Positions 6,456 to 12,860 of a stretch of DNA of 12,866 nt are shown here, one piece after another (the stretch's first letter is position 1; each line of letters opens with the position of its first letter). Location: positions 1 through 12,866 of the forward strand of contig JAAZOZ010000052.1 of assembly GCA_012797505.1 (NCBI GenBank). Direction: 5' to 3'. The notes beneath the pieces were generated by a model. That model had not been told where the DNA came from. It made no database searches and worked only from the letters and a program-made list of their open reading frames with translations. The position numbers and the translations under genes are program-made. Source of the DNA: Smithella sp. (GTDB lineage: Bacteria; Desulfobacterota; Syntrophia; Syntrophales; Smithellaceae).

Positions 6456-8033
6456 TCACCTCTTTTTCCGGTCTTTGCTGAGCTTGTATTCGATGCTGTC
6501 GATCAGCGCCTGCCAGCTCGCCTCGATGATGTTTTCGGAAACGCCCGTGGTGCTCCAGAGCTCCGAACCATCCGTCGAATCCAGCAAAACGCGGACGCCC
6601 GCGGCCGTGCCCTCGGAGCCTTCCAGCGTGCGCACCTTGAAGTCCACCAGGTGCATTTCCTTGATTTGCGGATAGAATTTGGTCAGCGCCTTGCGCAGGG
6701 CGTGGTCGAGCGCGTTGACCGGACCGTTTCCTTCGGCGGCCGTCAGCTCCTCCTCGCCGCCCACGGAAATCTTGATCGTGGCCTGGGACAGGCAGGGATT
6801 ATCCAGCGTCCGCGAGGTCACCACGCTGAAGCACTCCAGCGTAAAGGGCTCCACAAACTGGCCGACTGCCTTCTTCATCAGGACCGACAGAGACCCGTCG
6901 GCCGCGTCGAACTGATACCCCTTGTCCTCCATCAGCTTGACCTCGCGCACCACCTTGCCCAGCGCGTTTTTCTTGTCCAGATCGATGCCCAGGGCTTTGG
7001 CCTTGTAGGCAATGTTGCTTTTGCCGGCCATGTCGGAGACCAGAACGCGCCGGCTGTTGCCGACCAGCTCCGGCGGCATGTGTTCGTAAGCCGCCGAATT
7101 TTTCGTCACGGCGCTGACATGGACGCCTCCCTTGTGCGCAAAAGCGCTCCGCCCCACGAAAGGCCTCGACATCAGGGGCGGAATGTTGGCCACATCGCTG
7201 ACATACAGGGAAAGATTCGTGAGCTGCCGGATCGAAGCCACCGGCAGGCAGCGCATTTTCATTTTGATCTGCAGATTGGCAATCACGGAGATCAAATCGG
7301 CGTTTCCGGACCGCTCGCCGTAGCCGTTGACCGTTCCCTGAACGATTCTGACGCCTTCGCGCACCGCCGCAAGAGAATTGGCAACGGCCAGGCCGCAGTC
7401 GTTGTGGGCGTGAATGCCGGCCTTCTCCATTGGAATAACGGCGGATGCTTTGCCCAGGACGGCGCTCACTTCATGCGGCATGGCCCCGCCGTTCGTGTCG
7501 CAGAAAATGATCCGGTCCGCGCCCGCGTCGAGAGCGGTCCTGACCACCTGGAGGGCATACCGGGGGTTGTTTTTGTAGCCGTCAAAAAAATGCTCCGCGT
7601 CAAAAAGCACCTCTTTGCCCCTGGCCTTCATGCAGGCGATGGAATCGCGGATCATGGACAGATTTTCTTCCAGCGTCACTTTCAGAATATCGGCAACGTG
7701 AAGATCCCAGGCCTTGCCGAAGATCGCAACGGCCGGGGTTTCGGCCCGAATCAGCGCCTTGAGGTTGGGGCAATGATCGGGCCGGACGCGCGGCTTTCGG
7801 GTCGAGCTGAATGCGGTCAATTTCGCATTTTTAAACTTCACCGTTTTGGCCATTTCAAAAAAGCGCATGTCCTTGGGGTTGGAACCGGGCCAGCCGCCTT
7901 CAATGTAATGAAAATGGACGTCATCCAGACGCCTGGCGATCCTCAGCTTTTCTTCGGCGGAAAAGGTGACCTGCTCCCCCTGCGTGCCGTCGCGGAGCGT
8001 TGTATCGTAAATCAAAATCCTGTTTTGCGTCAT
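6456..8033 (-). CDS. cimA: (R)-citramalate synthase
   Basis: CimA condenses acetyl-CoA with pyruvate to (R)-citramalate, the first step of the threonine-independent route to 2-oxobutyrate and isoleucine. The 525-residue length and the GGWPGSNPKD block (46-55) match the long, Geobacter-type citramalate synthases, not 2-isopropylmalate or homocitrate synthase. The metal- and substrate-binding motifs of the DRE-TIM barrel are present: DTTLRDGTQG (10-19), DAEHFFDGY (145-153), HAHNDCG (208-214), GYGERSGNADL (237-247) and FAHKGGVH (298-305). A LeuA-type regulatory dimer domain follows from about residue 390, so feedback by isoleucine at protein level is likely. AGAGG at 8043-8039 sits five bases before the ATG. 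A promoter, leader peptide and terminator lie directly upstream, and the YciO-like, RNase and MBL genes follow downstream in the same direction. Confidence 0.95.
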   Translation of the reverse strand: MTQNRILIYDTTLRDGTQGEQVTFSAEEKLRIARRLDDVHFHYIEGGWPGSNPKDMRFFEMAKTVKFKNAKLTAFSSTRKPRVRPDHCPNLKALIRAETPAVAIFGKAWDLHVADILKVTLEENLSMIRDSIACMKARGKEVLFDAEHFFDGYKNNPRYALQVVRTALDAGADRIIFCDTNGGAMPHEVSAVLGKASAVIPMEKAGIHAHNDCGLAVANSLAAVREGVRIVQGTVNGYGERSGNADLISVIANLQIKMKMRCLPVASIRQLTNLSLYVSDVANIPPLMSRPFVGRSAFAHKGGVHVSAVTKNSAAYEHMPPELVGNSRRVLVSDMAGKSNIAYKAKALGIDLDKKNALGKVVREVKLMEDKGYQFDAADGSLSVLMKKAVGQFVEPFTLECFSVVTSRTLDNPCLSQATIKISVGGEEELTAAEGNGPVNALDHALRKALTKFYPQIKEMHLVDFKVRTLEGSEGTAAGVRVLLDSTDGSELWSTTGVSENIIEASWQALIDSIEYKLSKDRKKR

Positions 8034-8052
8034 GGTTTCCTCTCTTTCCCAT

Positions 8053-8090
8053 AAAAAAATCCGCTGCCCGGTTTTCCCGGCAGCGGATTT
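8053..8090 (-). terminator. Intrinsic terminator of the cimA attenuator
   Basis: Read on the minus strand, AAATCCGCTGCC (8090-8079) pairs perfectly with GGCAGCGGATTT (8068-8057). Two more pairs close past one mismatch around an AAAA loop, and the stem runs into seven consecutive Us (8059-8053). The U-tract ends 19 bases before the cimA ATG and just upstream of its ribosome-binding site. The hairpin therefore lies within the cimA leader transcript and not behind another gene, as expected of an attenuator. Confidence 0.9.
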
Positions 8091-8177
8091 GAATTCCTGT
8101 TGAGCGTAAATTTCAGCTACTCCACGGCCAGGCCTCCTCGGGGGAAGCGGATAATTATTCTGCTAATGATGATGGCC
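8077..8177 (-). promoter_or_regulatory. Mutually exclusive RNA pairings of the cimA attenuator
   Basis: Three segments can be drawn. Segment 1, GGCCA (8177-8173), sits just before and into the first Ile codon. Segment 2, CTGGCCGTGGA (8131-8121), lies at the end of the leader frame. Segment 3, TCCGCTGCCGG (8087-8077), is the 5' arm of the terminator. Segment 2 pairs with segment 3 over 11 positions with one mismatch and two G-U pairs, which would break the terminator. Segment 1 pairs with TGGCC inside segment 2 (8130-8126) over 5 bp. A ribosome stalled on the Ile codons would cover segment 1 and free segment 2 to form the antiterminator. The pairings are seen; the switching is inferred. Confidence 0.6.
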
Positions 8178-8191
8178 CGCAAAACATTCAT
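8117..8191 (-). CDS. Isoleucine-rich leader peptide of the cimA attenuator
   Basis: A 24-codon frame starts at ATG 8191 and ends with TAG 8119-8117. Codons 7-9 and 12-14 are all isoleucine (Ile-Ile-Ile-Ser-Arg-Ile-Ile-Ile), six of 24 residues, using ATC, ATT and ATA. There is no threonine codon. GGTG at 8201-8198, six bases upstream, is a modest ribosome-binding site. An in-frame ATG at 8203 would add four residues (Met-Val-Arg-Ile) but lies only about 14 bases from the predicted transcript start. The peptide itself is probably not functional. Its translation is expected to sense charged tRNA-Ile and set the fold of the downstream RNA, as in the leader peptides of enteric ilv and thr operons. 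It was read directly from sequence; the role is inferred from the codons, terminator and neighbouring cimA together. Confidence 0.85.
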   Translation of the reverse strand: MNVLRAIIISRIIIRFPRGGLAVE

Positions 8192-8223
8192 AATCCGCAC
8201 CATTAAATAACGAATTTTGCAGA

Positions 8224-8252
8224 ATAATAATTTCCCGAGTGCGTTTTGTCAA
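8224..8252 (-). promoter_or_regulatory. Sigma70-type promoter of the cimA operon
   Basis: On the minus strand a perfect TTGACA (8252-8247) is followed, after exactly 17 bases, by TATTAT (8229-8224), five of six matches to TATAAT. Transcription should start near 8217, giving a short untranslated stretch of about 26 bases before the leader-peptide ATG at 8191. The -35 element lies about 100 bases upstream of the start chosen for the divergent antiporter gene. Confidence 0.85.
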
Positions 8253-8350
8253 TCAAAATCAGCGCTCCGGCGATGTTTTTTTGGAAAATTTTTCTAATCA
8301 GTGATAAACAGGATCTTAAAGCAAATTCCCTTCAACGATCGGAAAGGCCC

Positions 8351-10345
8351 GTGGACGGACTGAAGTTTTTTCACCAATTGATCATCATTTTAGGCTTCTC
8401 CATTCCGGTCATCTATGTATTTAATAAAATTAAGATTCCTTCCATCATCGGCTTTCTCATCACCGGCATTCTGATCGGGCCTTTCGGTCTGAAATTGATC
8501 GACGACATTGCCGGCATTTCGCTGATGGCGGACATTGGCGTCGCTTTTCTGATGTTCACCATCGGCATCGAAATCCGGCTGTCCCGCTTCCTGAAGCACC
8601 TCTCCGAAATTCTCCTCACGGGCGGTATGCAGCTTCTTTGCACCTTCATCATCGGCCTGCTCGCCGGGCTGACCATGCAGCTCAGCCTCAGCCAGGCCGT
8701 TTTGATCGGCTTTCTGCTGGTCCACAGCTCGTCGGCTCTGATCCTGAAGCTCCTCAAGGACCGGGACGACGAATCGTCGCCGCAGGGGCGAATTTCCATC
8801 GGCGTCATTTTATTTCAGGACATCATGGTTGTGCCGATGATGCTGATGATCCCCTTTCTGGCCGCCGGCAGCGGTCCGGACGCCCTCATGATTCTCTGGA
8901 AACTTCTCAAGTCCGTCCTGATCATCGTCGCCCTTCTGATCGCGGCGCGGTACGTGATCCCGTTTGCGCTGGAGCGCCTGGTCAGCATGAACATGCGTGA
9001 CGTGCTGGTGATCGTGTCCGTGGTCATCACCATGGGCATCGCCTGGATCACGGAATCGCTGGGACTGTCGCTCGCCATCGGCGCGTTTCTGGCCGGGCTG
9101 GCTCTCTCCGACACGGATTTCACGCACCAGATCATCAGTGATATCAGCCCCTTCCGCGATGTCTTTTTGTCCGTGTTTTTCGTATCCTTCGGCATGATTC
9201 TCAATCTGGATTTTCTCAAGGCTCATCCCGGCTCCATCGGGCTTGCCTCTCTGGGGATCATCCTCATCAAGTTTGCCGTGGTTGTGAGCCTGGTCGCTCT
9301 GATGAAGTATCCTTTGCGCAGCGCGCTTCTCTGCGGCGTTCTGCTGTCCCAGATCGGTGAATTTTCCTTTGTTCTGGCCTCGCAGGGCTACCGGAGCCGC
9401 ATCATTTCCGATGAAATGTATCAAACCTTCATCGGCGCCTCTGTATTGACTTTTATCATCACACCCCTTTTGGCCTCGCTGACCTATTGGCTGCTCAACC
9501 GCAAAAGCACCCTGCATTCCGATTCAACCGGCTCTCTTCAGGGTCAACGCGTTTCCCTGTTCAATCACGTGATTATCTGCGGGATGGGGCTCAACGGCAG
9601 AAACCTGGCCAGGGTGCTGAAAAACACAGCCATCAGCTACGTGATGATCGATCTGAATTTTCAGAAAATCAAAAAGGCGAAAAACAGCGGGGATGCAAAC
9701 GCGATTTGGGGCGACGCGTCCAATGTGGAAATTCTGAAGCGCGCGGGCGTCGAGCGCGCGCGCGTCATGGTCATCGCCATTTCCGACCGTTTTCTCACGA
9801 AAAGCTGTCTGTCCAACGCCAAAGTCCTCAACCCGAAACTGCATGTGATTGTCCGGACAAAATACCTTGCCGACATCGAAGAGCTGCTGGCTCTGGGGGC
9901 CGACGACGTCATCCCCGAGGAATTCGAGACGTCCATTCAAATCTTCAGCCGCGTCCTCAAAATCTTTCATATTCCCAACAGCATCGTCCTGGCGCAGGGC
10001 AACATCATCCGGAACAAATCCTACGGCATTTTGCGCGATGTGCGCTTCACACAGGAGGCTTTCGACCAGATCGGCCAGATTCTGGCGCAGGGAACCATCG
10101 AAACCTTCTACATCGCCCCGGGCAATCCCACGATCGGCAAGAGCATCCGCGAGGTCAACCTGAAGGCGGAAACAGGCGCCACGATCATCAACATCATCCG
10201 CAAAAACCGGACCATCACCAATCCGCCCGGCGATTTTGTTTTTGAGGCGGAAGACCAGTTGATCCTTTTCGGCAGCCACAGCGCAATCGACCTGGGGCTG
10301 AAGAAGCTGGAGGGAAACTCCGCCAACGGATCCCCGGCGGCATAA
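8351..10345 (+). CDS. Kef-type monovalent cation:proton antiporter with RCK (TrkA-N/TrkA-C) module
   Basis: The predicted 664-residue membrane protein exchanges K+ or Na+ for H+ (CPA2 family). About the first 385 residues are a hydrophobic antiporter domain of many membrane helices, with GFLITGILIGP (34-44), FQD at 155-157 bearing the family's conserved Asp, AIGAFLAGLALS (242-253) and GEFSFVLAS (336-344). A cytoplasmic TrkA-N Rossmann domain begins with GMGLNG (411-416), the nucleotide-binding glycine motif, followed by an RCK-C domain from about residue 580 to 650. GTG 8351 is chosen because family proteins start near DGLKFFHQLI. The frame stays open to TTG 8246, but that would overlap the cimA -35 element and add 35 non-family residues. 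The ribosome-binding site is weak (GGAAAGG at 8341-8347, tight spacing). A poor promoter-like pair, TTGGAA/GATAAA at 8281-8308, is all I see upstream. The crotonase gene follows after 26 bases. Confidence 0.85.
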   Translation: MDGLKFFHQLIIILGFSIPVIYVFNKIKIPSIIGFLITGILIGPFGLKLIDDIAGISLMADIGVAFLMFTIGIEIRLSRFLKHLSEILLTGGMQLLCTFIIGLLAGLTMQLSLSQAVLIGFLLVHSSSALILKLLKDRDDESSPQGRISIGVILFQDIMVVPMMLMIPFLAAGSGPDALMILWKLLKSVLIIVALLIAARYVIPFALERLVSMNMRDVLVIVSVVITMGIAWITESLGLSLAIGAFLAGLALSDTDFTHQIISDISPFRDVFLSVFFVSFGMILNLDFLKAHPGSIGLASLGIILIKFAVVVSLVALMKYPLRSALLCGVLLSQIGEFSFVLASQGYRSRIISDEMYQTFIGASVLTFIITPLLASLTYWLLNRKSTLHSDSTGSLQGQRVSLFNHVIICGMGLNGRNLARVLKNTAISYVMIDLNFQKIKKAKNSGDANAIWGDASNVEILKRAGVERARVMVIAISDRFLTKSCLSNAKVLNPKLHVIVRTKYLADIEELLALGADDVIPEEFETSIQIFSRVLKIFHIPNSIVLAQGNIIRNKSYGILRDVRFTQEAFDQIGQILAQGTIETFYIAPGNPTIGKSIREVNLKAETGATIINIIRKNRTITNPPGDFVFEAEDQLILFGSHSAIDLGLKKLEGNSANGSPAA

Positions 10346-10371
10346 TTTTTTCAAACCCTGAAGGAGTAAAA

Positions 10372-11139
10372 ATGGACATCGAAACCAGAAAACAAAACGG
10401 AATCCTGACCATCGAATTCAACCGGCCGGACAAGAAAAACTCCATTACGGCCGCCATGTACCGGATGATGGCGGACGCGATTCAAGACGGCGAAGAAGAC
10501 CGGGCCGTGCGCGTCTTGCTTTTTTGCGGCAAACCGGAGATTTTCACGGCGGGCAACGATCTGGAAGATTTCATGAACATGAAGAGCGATGTCGCGGACC
10601 GCCCCGTGGCGCAATTTATCCGGAATTTGAGCCTTGCGGCCAAACCGGTGATCGCCGCGGTCTCGGGAATGGCCATCGGCATCGGCGTTACGATGCTTTT
10701 GCACTGCGACCAAGTTTACGCCGCCCGGGGCGCCAGATTCTCCATGCCTTTTGCCAAGCTGGGACTGTGCCCGGAATTTGCCTCCAGCCTCCTTCTGCCG
10801 CAGATTGTCGGCTACCAGCGCGCCGCGGAACTGCTCTTCTTCGGCGAGCCGTTTACCGCCGAACAGGCGTTCGACATGGGGCTTGTCAACAAAGTGCTGC
10901 CGGCCGCGGAGCTGATGTCTTACGCCGACGGCCGGGCCGCCGGACTTGCCGCCCTGCCGCCCGCGTCCCTGCGCGTCACCAAGCAGCTTCTCAAAGCGCG
11001 GCACCTCGACGCGGTGACCGAACAGATCGCCCTGGAAAACCGGCATTTCAGCGCCATGCTGCGGGAGCCGGCGGCCAAAGAAGCCTTCGCCGCTTTCTAC
11101 GAACGCCGCAAACCGGATTATTCGAAGATTTTCGATTAA
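10372..11139 (+). CDS. Crotonase-fold enoyl-CoA hydratase/isomerase, probably a delta3-delta2-enoyl-CoA isomerase
   Basis: The 255-residue length is normal for a single-domain crotonase. The oxyanion-hole segments are FTAGNDL (58-64) and AIGIG (101-105). Both hydratase glutamates of crotonase (Glu144 and Glu164 in the mammalian enzyme) are missing here, aligning with Thr107 and Phe127. Instead LCPEFASS (132-139) puts Glu135 where the peroxisomal ECI2/Eci1-type isomerases have their catalytic Glu in SPEGCSS. That argues for double-bond isomerisation over hydration; the alignment is by eye. AAGGAG at 10361-10366, five bases before the ATG, fixes the start. It is probably co-transcribed with the antiporter 26 bases upstream, with no obvious biochemical link. 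Its TAA overlaps the TAA of the converging MgtE-like gene within TTAA at 11136-11139. Confidence 0.88.
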   Translation: MDIETRKQNGILTIEFNRPDKKNSITAAMYRMMADAIQDGEEDRAVRVLLFCGKPEIFTAGNDLEDFMNMKSDVADRPVAQFIRNLSLAAKPVIAAVSGMAIGIGVTMLLHCDQVYAARGARFSMPFAKLGLCPEFASSLLLPQIVGYQRAAELLFFGEPFTAEQAFDMGLVNKVLPAAELMSYADGRAAGLAALPPASLRVTKQLLKARHLDAVTEQIALENRHFSAMLREPAAKEAFAAFYERRKPDYSKIFD

Positions 11140-12131
11140 GGCACGAGGATTTTCGTCGCCAGGGAAAAGTAAGCGACGACGGTGCAGATGTCGGCCAGCG
11201 CCAGCGTAAGAGGCCCGGAGGCCACCCGCAAATCCAGTTTGAACCGGTGCAGCAAAGAAGGAACGCTGACGCCGATAAGACCGGCCAGAAGAAGCGACAG
11301 GAAAATCCCCCCGCCGATCACAAAGGCCGCCGCCGCTTCGCCGCGCCAGATCCAGGCAATCGCTCCCACGATCGCGCCGCAGGCAAGGGCCAAAAGCAGC
11401 GTGCGGGAAAGTTCCCTGCGCAGCACCTCGAAATACCAGCCCGACCGCGCCCTGCGGTGATGCATAAAGTGAACGGTGATGGCCATCGTCTGGGTCGAAA
11501 CGCTTTCGCCCAGCCCCAACACGAGCGTCAGGAAAAAAGCCAGAATCAGGCTTTGCGCCAGCGTGGCCTCGAAAAAACCGACCAGCAGCGCGCAGACCGT
11601 GCCGCTGGCGATCGTCGCCAGAAGCCAGGGAAAGCGCCTCCGGAAAACGCTGAACGGCGACCGGTCCTTCATTTCCGCAACGCTGACGCCCAGCGTGTCG
11701 AAAATGCTGTGAACCTGTTCGCGCTCCTCCATATCGATCATTTCCTGCGTGAAAAGATTGACGTCAATGACCCCCAGAATTTTCCGATCGGCATCGACCA
11801 CGGGAAAGGCCAGAAATTTATAGAGAATAAAAAACTCCAGCGCTTCCAGCAAATTGGCGTTGTCCGGGATCGACACGAGGCTGCCGGTCATGATGGATTC
11901 CACGGAGGCGGTGAGTGAAGACGTCAAAAGCCGGCGGGTCGGGACGACACCGACCAGCCGGCCCTCATCATCCACCACGTAGAAATAAAGAATCGCGCTC
12001 TGCGTCCGGGACGAACGGATGCACTCGAGCGCTTCGGCCACAGAGTTTTGCGCCCGCAGGGCGATGAAGTCCTCCGAAGCATATTGGACGACAGGTTGGC
12101 TCAGTTCGTGTTCGGTGACGGTTTTATTCAT
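11136..12131 (-). CDS. MgtE-like divalent-cation transporter with tandem CBS domains, lacking the N domain
   Basis: The 331-residue protein (ATG 12131) has two CBS domains at about 20-72 and 84-135 and then an MgtE-type transmembrane domain from about residue 168 to the end, with roughly five hydrophobic segments. Typical MgtE has about 450 residues; here the N-terminal Mg2+-sensing superhelical domain is absent. The ion-path Asp of MgtE (Asp432 in Thermus) appears kept as Asp314 in SGPLTLALAD. The usual GNxGxQ motif is changed to GESVSTQ (208-214), and the DPA that precedes the last helix is DLR (300-302). It may be a divergent transporter with altered gating or a different ion. TTG 12155 is an in-frame alternative start; neither start has a good ribosome-binding site, and GAGA directly before ATG is too close. 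It converges on the crotonase with overlapping stops. Confidence 0.8.
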   Translation of the reverse strand: MNKTVTEHELSQPVVQYASEDFIALRAQNSVAEALECIRSSRTQSAILYFYVVDDEGRLVGVVPTRRLLTSSLTASVESIMTGSLVSIPDNANLLEALEFFILYKFLAFPVVDADRKILGVIDVNLFTQEMIDMEEREQVHSIFDTLGVSVAEMKDRSPFSVFRRRFPWLLATIASGTVCALLVGFFEATLAQSLILAFFLTLVLGLGESVSTQTMAITVHFMHHRRARSGWYFEVLRRELSRTLLLALACGAIVGAIAWIWRGEAAAAFVIGGGIFLSLLLAGLIGVSVPSLLHRFKLDLRVASGPLTLALADICTVVAYFSLATKILVP

Positions 12132-12163
12132 TCTCGGTTTCAGATCTCCAGGCAAGATGCTTT

Positions 12164-12192
12164 TTTGTACACGAATATCCCTTCAAAATCAA
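12164..12192 (-). promoter_or_regulatory. Possible promoter of the MgtE-like gene
   Basis: On the minus strand TTGATT (12192-12187) and TACAAA (12169-12164) are separated by 17 bases, each matching the sigma70 consensus at four of six positions. It lies about 33 bases upstream of the ATG. An inverted repeat CTTCA/TGAAG (12181-12200, 10-base spacer) covers the -35 element and could be an operator, though a 5-bp repeat may be chance. Confidence 0.4.
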
Positions 12193-12229
12193 ATCTGAAG
12201 TGTCGCATCTTCCGGCGCTCATTCCGCCC

Positions 12230-12258
12230 TTGACAACCGGACATTCTTATGAGGTATT
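12230..12258 (+). promoter_or_regulatory. Possible promoter of the 138-residue orphan gene
   Basis: A perfect TTGACA at 12230-12235 lies 46 bases before the start codon at 12282. The matching -10 element is poor: GGTATT at 17-base spacing, or TATTGA at 19. Strand and position are right for the downstream gene, but half the promoter is unconvincing. Confidence 0.35.
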
Positions 12259-12281
12259 GAAGCGGCAGGTGAGGGTGGCGT

Positions 12282-12698
12282 ATGCGACAGGATGATCAGG
12301 TTTCCCGGTATGAAGTCAACCGCAACGTAAGGATCGTCATCACCCGGCACGATGCGGATCTGGCCCGAATAGAGTACTCCTTCATGGGCAGTACGGTCTA
12401 TCTGAGCGGGGATCTGGTCCGGCCCAACGGAGATTTCTCCGCGCAGGAAGTTGAAAACATCGCCCGCGAGCTTGCCGCCCTGCCCCATGTCCGGAGCCTG
12501 CAGTTTGACCTCAACAACTGGCTGGTGGACACGTCGGGCGATTCCTGGCAGGTCAACCGGGTCAGGAAAACGGCCGGCGCCGGGGGAGCGGCCGGACAGA
12601 CCGGCGTCTCCGACGACACGACCCTCGTGATCGAAAGGGAAGAAGGCCTGCAGGATGTCATCGACGACATTGAAAAAACATTGAAGAGCAAAGACTGA
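12282..12698 (+). CDS. Small soluble protein of unknown function, possibly BON-like
   Basis: I do not recognise this 138-residue protein. It has no signal peptide, membrane segment or cysteine. Residues about 16-85 alternate beta strands and one helix: VRIVITRHDADLARIEYSF, then GSTVYLSGDLV (36-46), a helix about 53-66 (AQEVENIARELAAL) and VRSLQFDLNNWLV (70-82). The strand-helix-strand pattern with a central VYLSGDL turn recalls a BON domain, but this is a loose resemblance. A Gly/Ala-rich linker (about 97-107) separates it from an acidic C-terminal helix with DVIDDIEKTLKSKD. GAGG at 12271-12274, seven bases upstream, supports the ATG. It stands alone between the divergent MgtE-like gene and a tRNA gene. 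Confidence 0.75.
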   Translation: MRQDDQVSRYEVNRNVRIVITRHDADLARIEYSFMGSTVYLSGDLVRPNGDFSAQEVENIARELAALPHVRSLQFDLNNWLVDTSGDSWQVNRVRKTAGAGGAAGQTGVSDDTTLVIEREEGLQDVIDDIEKTLKSKD

Positions 12699-12730
12699 CT
12701 CCCATCCAACCCTGGCCGAACATTTTCATT

Positions 12731-12758
12731 TTGCATCAGACGGATAATGTGCTATAGG
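12731..12758 (+). promoter_or_regulatory. Possible promoter of the tRNA-Arg gene
   Basis: TTGCAT (12731-12736) and TATAGG (12753-12758) are 16 bases apart and lie 26 bases before the mature tRNA 5' end, a plausible distance for a short 5' leader. An overlapping GATAAT (12743-12748) is a better -10 match but lacks a -35 partner at proper spacing. Confidence 0.4.
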
Positions 12759-12783
12759 CCACCTTCGTTCTTTTGAAAACAAC

Positions 12784-12860
12784 GCGCCCATGGCTCAGCT
12801 GGATAGAGCGCCAGACTACGAATCTGGATGCCCCTGGTTCGAATCCAGGTGGGCGCGCCA
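12784..12860 (+). tRNA. tRNA-Arg, anticodon ACG
   Basis: A complete 77-base cloverleaf can be drawn. The acceptor stem is GCGCCCA with TGGGCGC, the D stem is GCTC/GAGC, and the anticodon stem CCAGA/TCTGG closes the loop CTACGAA. The T stem is CCTGG/CCAGG around TTCGAAT. The discriminator is G and the CCA end is encoded. Anticodon ACG is read as ICG after deamination of A34 and decodes CGU, CGC and CGA. The window ends six bases later, so a terminator or further tRNAs cannot be seen. Confidence 0.97.

Noticed and set aside
6423..6456. Terminator between cimA and the YciO-like gene (TTTTTT with nearby TGGC/GCCA)
   Set aside because: The T run precedes the only inverted repeat, which is 4 bp, so it does not form an intrinsic terminator.
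8041..8220. T-box riboswitch upstream of cimA
   Set aside because: No T-box-like sequence or specifier-loop stem is evident, and the Ile-rich translated frame plus short leader fits ribosome-mediated attenuation better.
8281..8308. TTGGAA-16-GATAAA as promoter of the antiporter gene
   Set aside because: Both elements match only four of six positions with 16-base spacing; too weak to list as a feature.
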